From NCBI GenBank assembly GCA_029204225.1, contig CM055092.1:72054308-72118307 (forward strand): a stretch of 64,000 nt of DNA, written 5' to 3'. The DNA is from Diphasiastrum complanatum. Lineage: Eukaryota; Streptophyta; Lycopodiopsida; Lycopodiales; Lycopodiaceae. Each line of letters begins with the position of its first letter. The stretch's first letter is position 1. The notes beneath the pieces were generated by a model, which did no database searches, was not told the origin of the DNA, and worked only from the letters and a program-made list of their open reading frames with translations. Position numbers and translations under genes: made by a program. Below are positions 53,615 through 64,000 of the stretch, piece after piece.

Positions 53615-56600
53615 AACATAAACCAATCACCTAACTTGCTCAAAAGGCTCATAGGAAAAAATGCTTGAGCATTCATGACAAGGAAAATTTCAATTTCAAA
53701 TTAGGGCCCTTTTGGACTAAGAAATGACCTCTTCTTTGAATTGTTGAATAACGTTAATCACTTTTTTGGTTAGTGTTAATCACTTTCCATTTCCAATGGA
53801 AAGTCGACACTTATGACTCAATGGTCCATATGACATGGTAGTCATATGGCACATAAAGTTAATGTCAACCATTAACCATACTTTAATCGTTACCGCTCAT
53901 TGATTGCAAGTACAATTTTGTTCATATTTACTACAATCAACATATCTGAACTAGTTAAATTTCAACAATTATAGCTTCATTAAAAGTCTAAGTGCCTTTT
54001 AGCAACATTACGTTACAAAAATCTAAAATCTTGAAAATCATCTCCCACTTTGCATTTTGATTGGATTGGATTCACGAAGTGTACGAAATAACAAGATCTG
54101 AAAGGGGAGGCCAAAAAGGACTTAAAGGGGTTAAAAAAAAATCAAAACAGAAATCATCAACTTCAAAAGAGGGGCATGAGCTGTAGGTGTAGGTCTACAT
54201 GAGCCTTAGCAACCTTCTTTTTTGCCCTCGCTAGGCCCTTTTTGGCCTTCCCTTGAAATTTTTTTCTTCTGACCATATACAAATCCATTACATTCAAAAT
54301 GAAAATTAGAGGGGATTTTTTTTTTATTTTGTTTCAAATTTTCATTCCACACATAAAGAAAAAAATTGAAAGGAAAATGAAACCTTCTCAAATGCCTTGT
54401 TCAATCCCAAGCTAGAAGAAACCGAATTAAAAAATCAAGGTAATGCTACATTGTCCATACCATCTACTTCCAAAAAAACATATTGTGAGAGACACCAAGC
54501 ATATTAAAAATATATTGATTAGCAAAATCAATTTGAGGAATTAAGAAAGCTACTCGATGAAGCGACTACATCTCTAGATCTTGTAGCCAAATCACTGAAG
54601 AAAAAGACGAAAGTGACAATGCTACCACTGACACCTGAAAAATAGTTTTTGAAAGACATAGTCTTGAAGTGGATAAGTCAACAATGAAATATCGAACATT
54701 TATGGACAATGGAACATGTCATCTTATTTGGACTATTATACTAAAGACGGATGAAAAAGAATTTGGAATAACGAAAATTCTTAGTTTTATTGAATGAATT
54801 GTCATGGGACAATAGAGGATCTTTGGTTGGACCATAATTTACGGCAAGAGTTGTTGAATCATTGCTAGAAATTACCTTCATGTATGCTTATGATTATATA
54901 TGTGGCAATAATCAACTTTCTTTACTAGATCGTAAGAAATATTTTTGAAAGACCATGTATGCTTTAGATTATACACGTAGCAACAAATCAACTTTTCTTC
55001 ACCAAGACTAACTTGAGATTATGATGCATCTTCATAAATGAATTCATGATTATCATTAGATATATTCAAAAAGTATTCTCACCAATTTTCATAAACAGCA
55101 GATGTAAACTCAAAGATAATTATCTAAGCTTGTGACGCTCCCATTGCTTCAAACATGTACAAATAAAACATTTCAACTATGTTGTAGATTTGTCTTTTTT
55201 ATTAAGAGGATGGAAATGTTGATTTAGTTCAAATAACGCTCATAGTTCCAAATAATACCTTGATTGTATGTGGGGTTAAAAACTAGCTTGTCACTTAACC
55301 TAACTTTACCCAGTAGTTTTGGACTATTGAACTCATCGATTTAACTCCGTTTGGGTTATGAACTTACATGAATAACCCATTAAAGTCCTCATTCTACAAA
55401 TAATTGAATGGTCATACCTGAGCTCTTCCTTGGTGGAGATCCAAAGTATCATTAGAAAATAATCCACTATTTTCCATCAATATTTGTCATTTGAAATTTC
55501 CATATATCTTATAAATGCAACATTCTTTTTTTCACCAAAAAAGTGTGTCCATCCATGTCTAGTCATTTTTAGCATAAAAGTGGGATCAAGTAGGTGATTG
55601 ATTAAGGAATTAAATCAATATGGTGAAAACTAACATATTGCTAGACTTTTAAAGCCTTTGATTAGCTTAGGCTCATATTTTGACCAAAGCTTGTTCCAAT
55701 CATCCACTATATCCTGCTCGGAGACATTTTCCCCTTCATATTTTCCTCCAAAATCTCTTCCATGTGAATGCTTGAATGGATGACAATCTTATTGAAATCA
55801 AGTCAATGCCTTGCCTAAAGAGTTGGTCCACAAATAAAGCATGCATTATATCCAAAATGTTTGTAAAAACTACTGATCAGACACACATTGTCGTGAATAA
55901 TAGAAATAATCTAGCATGTCTTTTGAAATGATACAAGAGCAGTTGTTATGGATTGATCACCTTTGACAAACTCAAGTTTCCCCAGGTAGCCAAGCTTGAT
56001 GGCTGAAGATTTCGAAATCATTTATCAGATTAGAAGCTCAAAGTCATTTTCAGCATGAAAATCTTTGATTCCATGATATGAGCTTGATATTCATTGTAGC
56101 CTTTTTATGGTTCTTCAGAAACTAAGCAGCTTGTAAAATGACAGCAGTAGATGTAGCATTAGATTGTGCCTGCCAAGAAACTACAGCTTAAAAATGTGGG
56201 AAGCTTGCATAGAATGTTGCATTGGAACAGATTAACTGGAATCTGACAAGGGGAAAAAAAAACCAGCCCATGGTCAATCTAAATCAACCCATGTCCTCAA
56301 GAAATTCTGATTGCACAAGTGCTTATATCTGCAGCCTAATGGATTAAGAGAAAAGTAGAAGAAAATATTTTTCATTAGACTGGTTGGACCAGGAGATTGA
56401 CATTAACTTGATTCTACTCCTTTCAGGGATGAGATATCATGCCAAGACAGCAAACCTATGCATCTTCAGCTGGATAAGCAGTGGTGCACGCCTTTAGCCT
56501 AGGTGCCTCACAATGTTGGGTTCAAAATTTGGAGTTCAATTTTCTCGATGCTATCTCTCTTTAAAATGCTACAACTCAGTTGGTCATATACATGCATTAT

Positions 56601-56671
56601 GCTGCAAAACCTAGTGAAGTCCTAAGAAACTGTAACTATGGCAAAACGATTACAAACACCCCATTCCAATA
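53615..56671. other. Spacer downstream of VPE copy 2
   Basis: Counterpart of 31201-34249, with a 13-bp insertion near 53977 and scattered substitutions. No gene seen. Confidence 0.5.
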
Positions 56672-59642
56672 CTAGAAGCTTCTCAGCAATGGAAATTCAT
56701 ATCCCTGAACTGAAGCTCCAGCACACAATTCTGAGGATGCAGACGCCATTGTATCAGCAGTAATGCCTGCATTACAAAAATTTGCAAAAGTGCGCATGTG
56801 TTTCATGCCATACTGTGCCAAGGGACCACAACTGGCTTCAAATTTGCTGACCTGCAACCAATGTGCAAATATTATTGACAGTTTTTTTAATCATCTACAA
56901 CTTTAGAATTGTCTAGCTCAGCAAGCACAACGAGGGACCACGTACCATATCCTTCAAACAATTCCAGTCATCAACAAGAGGTTTTCCAGCTGGCCGCACT
57001 GCCTTCGCTATGGCAAGCCCGGCATCAGAACCAAAAAGCAATTTACTTAAAAGCTCCACACTCTTGTCCAAATACATGCGCCTCCTCAAAATGTCAATGA
57101 TCTCGTTAAGAGCATGCATTTTCTGCTCTGAACCATCTTTGGCTTTGTTATACTGCAAACAGAAGCTTAATATCAGCATCATGCACGTAGGGTTAGATTC
57201 ATCACCATTACCACAGTTAAAAAATGATCAGATATTTTGAAGTTGTCAGAATCTGGTTACTGTCATACATAAAATAGCTGGACTTGCCTTTTGCCAAAAA
57301 TAAACTAAATCTGCATCTCGCTGATTGATGCCTTGTTGTCCACTTGAAAACCCAGTATGCCCATTTCCCAGGTAAGGCCAGCTTACATTCTCATTGGATG
57401 AATCAAAACCCAAATACTTTGACACATGTTCTGTGCCGATCTGAACGTCACCGTACTGCATCACATGTGAACCTGCTCGATAGGTGTTGTGATTTGATGT
57501 CCTTTCTCTCACCTGTTCAGATTTTACAAGAGACATAAGAACACCATATCATGTCAGCCATTACATTGAGAGCAGAGGCTTAAGTACGGTGGGGTTTGAA
57601 GAAGGTTCAATGTCCAGGCTTGTACATGCCAAAGTTAAAGCAAACTGTGCAATCTTAATGGGATTACAGGCATGAGCAGGCTATGAGAAAACCAAATTCT
57701 ATAAAAATGGTAGATGATTGTAATGATTTTTAACTACTCACAGTAAAATATTGATCTCGAAGAGTTTCTCGCTTGAGGTTGTGTATTTCACTGGAAAAAC
57801 AAGAAACACAAAACATGTAAGCGACAATCTCTTTTCAATCAAGCAATGGCAAGTTAGCCTCAACTTGGAAAAATTCGCTTACAGTGTTTATGACAGGACT
57901 AATTGGGGACCATACCTGTCCTCCATCCAAGAAACACTATAGAGATCACCAAGGCAAGTTCCAAACTCTGGTGGAGGTGGCGGAAACATGCCAGGGCAGT
58001 AAGTGCCCCAGCTGTTCTCTTCAGCATTTGAGGCTGTAGTAGCATATATGTTAAGACCATCAGGCAAAAGCCCCTCTAAGATGCTGCCGCTTTCACAAGC
58101 TTCCAAATATATGACCTATACATGAAAATAATGAAGCACCTTGATAAAATTTTGGAAAAATAATATCTCGTCCCATCATGTATAAAAGCGAATGGAAGTT
58201 TACCAAGGTTTTGAATTAGACTTGGTTTTTGGGATTTCAAAAGAAATAGTTGTACAAAGAGATAGAGGCTTTGTGCTTAAGTGTATCTTCTTACCATTTC
58301 TTTGAAAGTTCCAGCAGCATGCTTTTGCCTGAGAACCTCCACAAAATCGTTTGCATACAAATTTGGAGAACTAGGCATGCCTGCAAATTTCCAAAAGGAA
58401 CTCGAACTTATCAAGAGATTCCTTCCAAGGGATGATCCCAAATCTTTATCTCTGTCAATGCTTTGATACTGCAAATCCGGCCCTTCTATCCTTGGTCCTT
58501 TAAATTGTTAGCTATCTGGCAATGCTTACTATCTCAGATATCTAACTCATTCTGGTTTACCTATGACAGTCCAACTAGTTTACTTTCTATCATAATATGA
58601 AGTATACTCATTGAAGGATCATAGACTACACCACCTGACCGAGAAAAGGAAGAACAGCATGACTCAGCTTGTTGAAAGCATACCAAGAACCCCTGGACCT
58701 CCATGGTCAGAGTAAAAGACAAAGATATGATCTTCAGGGCCACTATTAATAACTTTGCCACTGCCACCCTGAACCCTACTCTTATCCCCCAGAAGGACAG
58801 CGAAGAAGTTGCTGACTGTGACATCGTTGCCTGTGTAATCCTGTGCAAGCCAGACCAACTTAGCATAGAGGGTTTTTAGATGCATCATCAAACCCCAATA
58901 GATTTAGTGTAATGCAGACCAGAAAGTAGTCAGCTGGAAAATTTGACAAAATGCACACATGAAAACAACTTCATATCCAGGAATCTCAAAGCACATTGCT
59001 AGGAAAAAGGATCACAAGAGTCGATGTTTTTGGGCGTCTTGTTATGCACAATTAATAGCCATGTTTATTGATGCAGGATAGATAAAGAGACAACCTTAGG
59101 AACTCCTTCATACACATCACTGCCCTGTGGATGATTGATCACCACTCCTGGACGTGGGTTGTCAGGATGGCTGGCTATGTCATCATACATGAACACCACA
59201 ATGTGCTCTTCCTCCAGACCCCCTTTTCTCAGTAACTGATATGCATGACAAACATCGGCCTAACACAAACAGCACCAGCTTTATACATTATAACCAAATG
59301 CATAGATTCAAAAGAAAGACCTTGCTAGAACAGTCTTCCAAGAGAAAGAAGTGCTAAGGTGAATAGAGTGCTTGTAGTTTAGATCGATAGTATCAAGCGG
59401 AGAATAAAGAGGGGAATAGATCGAACTTGGTGGCGATAATTTCCGTAGCCAGAAGAGCCTGCTATAAGCAACGCCCACTTGGTTCCATTGCTGTTTTTTT
59501 GTTCTATGTTTTCATAAAAGGAGGTTTCTCCTGGCATCACTATTTTCCTATTCTTCGGCCATCCTGAGTTGGCAGTCCTTGTTTTCCAAATCAACACCGA
59601 GAAGATCAACAGCAGCACCAAGAGATACCGTGTTAAAGCCAT
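56672..59642 (-). CDS. VPE: Vacuolar processing enzyme (legumain), copy 2
   Basis: The same nine-exon gene as at 34250-37218: exons 59427-59642, 59095-59259, 58684-58840, 58295-58380, 57916-58115, 57742-57790, 57288-57512, 56946-57152, 56672-56851. The predicted 494-residue protein appears identical to copy 1. The one exonic change I noticed is synonymous (Lys AAG to AAA in exon 9). Intron 1 carries a 2-base insertion near 59274. Catalytic His173 and Cys215, the signal peptide and the GC donor of intron 7 are all kept. Both copies look intact and expressible, so gene dosage rather than new function is the simplest reading. Confidence 0.95.
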
Positions 59643-59708
59643 CCAGTGACTTGCTACCCTCCCAACTCAGACCTTCCTTCGAAAAGCCTTTGAATACAGA
59701 TTGAGGCA

Positions 59709-60785
59709 ACTGCAGCAATTATCCGTAATGTAAATCTTATTAAATAGAGATCTTAGCCATCTCATGCATCCATTTTGTGAGGAATGTATGAGGTATTTAC
59801 AATATGCTTGACGTAATGTGCTTTGTTTGTTTAAAATGCAGGTTGAGAACAGCATATTATGCCCCTATCATGCATGCAACAATACTGCAAGAGAACTTTA
59901 AGTAGACTCAATGTGTGTAGAAAAACCGTTTTCACCAGGATCAGCCATGAATAAAATCAGCACTTAGGAGGAACAAATGATCAACAGCCAAAGAAGTCAT
60001 CAAAATGATCCCTTCCATTCTTTATACAAAACAAGCTGCCTTTTACCAAAACAACAAAATTCTGAATCAGCTCCAAATTTTAGATTGGAACTTCGCAAAG
60101 GCACCATGGCAGACTCTGATGACCTGATTGAACACAGCCCAAGTCCATATTCAAGCGAGCATAACACTCATGAACGAGGCAAATCCGACAAACAAAACAC
60201 AAAGACAAGAATTTAGGCACAAATTACCCATAAGGATCTAAGCACAGACCCAACAAACAAAACACGAAGACAGGGATTTAGCAGAAATTAGCCGAACAAA
60301 AAAACCCATTAAGGATCTCAGCACACACCCAACACACAAAACACAAAGACAAGGATTTAAGCAGAAATTAGCCCAAAAAACAGACCCATAAGTATCTAAG
60401 CACAAACCAAACAAACAAAACACAGAGATAAGGATTTAACCCGACATTAGCCAAACAAATACATTCATAAGGATCTAAGCACAAACCTAACAAACAAAAC
60501 ACAAATTTAAGCAGAAATTAGCCAAACAGAAAGACCCATATGGATCTAAGCACAAACCCAACACGTAAAACTCAATTATAGCTCTCTATATTCACAAGAT
60601 CATCATCATCATCACATCATATTCATCATCATAAAAGCTCCACAATCATTAGACACATGAATAAAAACAGTAAGATTAGATCAGAAGCTTGTATACCTGA
60701 ATCAATTACATCTCAAAAGCAAAACCCACCTTCTACTCCATCATTACAGTACTACTCTTTGTTCTGGCTGCTGCATGCAGATTGA
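59709..60785 (-). promoter_or_regulatory. VPE copy 2 leader with probable 5'-UTR intron
   Basis: Same donor (boundary 60696/60697) and acceptor (about 59709) as copy 1. Confidence 0.45.
60181..60566 (-). repeat. 79-bp minisatellite (B2)
   Basis: Same unit number and order as 37757-38141, including the shortened fourth interval. Confidence 0.9.
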
Positions 60786-60827
60786 TAAAGGACGCTACGA
60801 AGTTTTCGGCCTGCTCAGTGGGATTTT

Positions 60828-60836
60828 GCCACGTGT
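60828..60836 (-). promoter_or_regulatory. G-box / ABRE-like element (B2)
   Basis: gccacgtgt, identical to 38403-38411. Confidence 0.4.
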
Positions 60837-61012
60837 AAGGATTGCCACTTGTCTATTTTTTAATGGTTGTGCAGGTGGGAATATTTATGGGACGTAGTGA
60901 GATCTGACCGTTGTATGGATGATCCAACGGTGCGCGCACAGCCCAGCTGGGCTGGCTGCCGATGATTTAGAGCTAAGAATCAATGATCTCTAGTGCTCCC
61001 CCCCCCCCCCCC

Positions 61013-62004
61013 TCAATTTAAGTGCTTTTGTTTTGATCCTTGCTCAATCTTCATAGGTGGGGTAATTAGTTGCTTCAAAGAAATCGCTCAATTTTTCAAA
61101 CAAAAACATGGGTTTGAATAATGTAATATGGAGAAGCCGCCCAACCACAAATGTTGCGCAAGAAGATAGTATTTTGATTTATAGGGTTTGAGCTATGTGG
61201 ATGTAGAAATATTACTCAAGGCAATATGTGATGATTTCATTGGTTTGATGGGCAATTATCATTTTAAAGTTTTAGTATGGGGACATTAAATGTAATAACC
61301 CTTGACCTATGTCAACCTTCGCTTACCTTACTACTCGTAGTCGTTAACTCTAGCACAAATAGGCTTAACCCACGTTGTCACCATGAAGTAGAATGCCACC
61401 TAGGTTATGAGAACAATGATTGGTCCAAGTCTTAAATTAGGCTTGTTGGCTAGACTTTCGTTTGCAATGACCAACTAACTCCGATGTGGTGGTTACATGA
61501 CACATGGCCTTTGGTGCAGTCATGTAAGGGTGGTTTCACATAGAAGGGGGCTTGGGTCTATTTTTAAATATGCACTTACCTCCCAATTTGAAAGATCGGG
61601 CCATTCCATTTGAAATCTTCTTTCTTTTTTAGGTAAGGCCATTCAATGGCTAATTTAAATTAGATAAGGCATTTTTGTTTTTTTATTGGAGGGGAGAGAA
61701 AGGGCCCCACTCAAGATGGATGAGGTATTTCCTTTTATCTTGACATACACCCACGACGGGGTATCAATGCCACCTAAAGACAACTCCCACTCCGTGAAAC
61801 ATTGGGAGTCCCCTTGAAGTGGCTTAGACCAACCAAGATGCAATATGTTGGGCCCTTTGCACTTACCACCCCTTCCCTGTGAAACCACCTAAGAAGACAA
61901 TGAAGCACACTTTTGATTAATGATATATAAAAGCAAAGCGGATGCCCCCCCGCAAGGGGTCGAATAAGAAGTACGGCGGATTAGAATTTATGAGGCCCAA
62001 ATGG
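61013..62004. other. No gene seen
   Basis: Counterpart of 38589-39580. Confidence 0.45.
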
Positions 62005-62487
62005 TGCAGGGAAAATGCTAGATAAACTCTAAACTGTGTGAGAGGGAGAATAAAGAGAGAACAGTCAGAAAATGGTTCTTTGACAAAAGGTTTACTTCGT
62101 CTCTACATACTGATAATGACATCATAAGAGGTGATGTCGAAGCCACGTTGCATAGTTTGATATTATATGATGCAGTCATTAAATGGAAAAGCTTTTCAAT
62201 AACTACCCTTTTGTAAACAGTGTACGATGGAGTATAGGCGTATCCTTGGTCCATTATGAAAAGGTACTAGGGTATCATACCAACTTTTGAAGTCCATATT
62301 ACAAGATAGATTCTCAACCAAGTCGCTAGACATTCGACAATGTCAAGGTTGTTGAAACTTCTTTCGATAGAGTTTTGACAATGTCAACCGAGCTAAAAGA
62401 TTGTTGATTCAAAATCAATCAATATCGTTTAGAAAGAAACATTGACACGTCTTTAGAATTGTTAGCAATGCTGAAGATATATTAACA
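62005..62487 (-). mobile_element. Old gypsy 3' LTR (minus, B2)
   Basis: Counterpart of 39581-40063, with the same polypurine tract just to the right. Confidence 0.5.
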
Positions 62488-63466
<979 letters not shown>

Positions 63467-63494
63467 TTGTGTTTCTACATTTCAAAGCATTAGT

Positions 63495-63907
63495 ATTTTT
63501 CATGTCCCTCCTTACAGTTCGCTCTATCGGGATAGACCGACATATCGGGTGAGGACAACCCCAACTAATCGGTCATCCACAAGCTATGTCCAAGATGACA
63601 TATCGGGCATGGACGAACTATCGGACCTCAGCTACTCGGGCGTGAAGTTTTTCAAACTATCACGCTTGAGCATACCCATGCAACGTTAACAAAAATGTAG
63701 TTAATAAATGGATGTTTAGCTTAAACTTAGGTAATCAATCTTGTAATCTAATCCAGCATGATATATGTATTGAATCAGAGACAAATATAGAGATGTAGAT
63801 AATCCCGAACACAACACTTAGCATAATCTGGAATCATCGTTGACTCAGGCAGACCCGTGGAGTTCCCATCAGCTATCCTTGAGCCCTCGAAACGGAGATT
63901 CCAACAA
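63495..63907 (+). mobile_element. Copia 5' LTR, left end unresolved
   Basis: LTR-like sequence ending gattccaaca just before a PBS. It carries several short repeats of atcggg(c/t) (63525-63610). It starts at or near the end of block B2. Confidence 0.55.
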
Positions 63908-63920
63908 TGGTATCAGAGCC
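63908..63920 (+). promoter_or_regulatory. Primer binding site, tRNA-iMet type
   Basis: TGGTATCAGAGCC, one base after the LTR end. Confidence 0.85.
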
Positions 63921-63934
63921 TCGTCATTGAGACT

Positions 63935-64000
63935 ATGGCTTCCATTCACAGCATCCAATCAAAGATATGCACAGTACTCGAAGATGCCAGCCAGCATAGG
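63935..64000 (+). CDS. Copia gag start (runs off the window)
   Basis: ATG 15 bases after the PBS opens MASIHSIQSKICTVLEDASQ and stays open to the window end. The short distance from PBS to ATG is usual for copia gag-pol. Only 22 residues are visible, so the family is inferred from position. Confidence 0.5.
   Translation, partial: MASIHSIQSKICTVLEDASQHR

Overview
This window is nuclear DNA from a land plant with a repeat-rich genome. It holds one intact host gene family, a vacuolar processing enzyme (legumain, peptidase family C13) with eight introns, present as two near-identical copies. Almost everything else is remnants of plant retrotransposons: one LINE, at least eight Ty1/copia pieces with plant-type PBS sites (tRNA-iMet), and two Ty3/gypsy families, one with a chromodomain. 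A gymnosperm or another large-genome plant would fit, but that is inference; nothing here fixes the species.

Layout. 1-3300: 5'-degenerate LINE (+). 3300-7200: old fragments, including two copia 3' ends (-) and two unrecognised minus-strand coding remnants. 7540-14700: a copia 5' LTR with PBS, then a degenerate copia element (+) with gag, protease, integrase, RT and partial RNase H. 14701-24130 (block A1): a nested array of copia tail (+), copia (-), copia (+) and chromodomain gypsy (-). 24131-31200: LTR fragment, then a copia element (25255-31200) with a 1188-codon ORF in which the reverse transcriptase has been replaced by unrelated open sequence. 31201-40988 (block B1): spacer, VPE gene copy 1 (-), its leader and promoter, an old gypsy remnant and a (GA)n tract. 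40989-53614: block A2 with extra sequence at both ends. 53615-63494 (block B2): VPE gene copy 2 and the same flanks. 63495-64000: start of another copia element.

Overall structure. A-B occurs twice in the same order and orientation (A1-X1-B1, A2-X2-B2), which looks like a tandem segmental duplication of about 22-27 kb carrying the VPE gene. The linkers X1 and X2 are unrelated: X2 carries the 5' part of the gypsy element, whereas X1 carries the RT-less copia. The B copies are closer to each other than the two LTRs of that copia are, so the history is not a simple duplication followed by insertion. An unmerged-haplotype assembly artefact must be excluded.

Function. The only clearly functional products are the two VPE genes, predicted to be secretory-pathway asparaginyl endopeptidases of 494 residues with catalytic His and Cys present. 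The retroelements are mostly dead: nonsense changes of the CAG-to-TAG type, frameshifts, and repeated loss of the RT core. I found no CRISPR array, bacterial-type operon, tRNA or rRNA gene.
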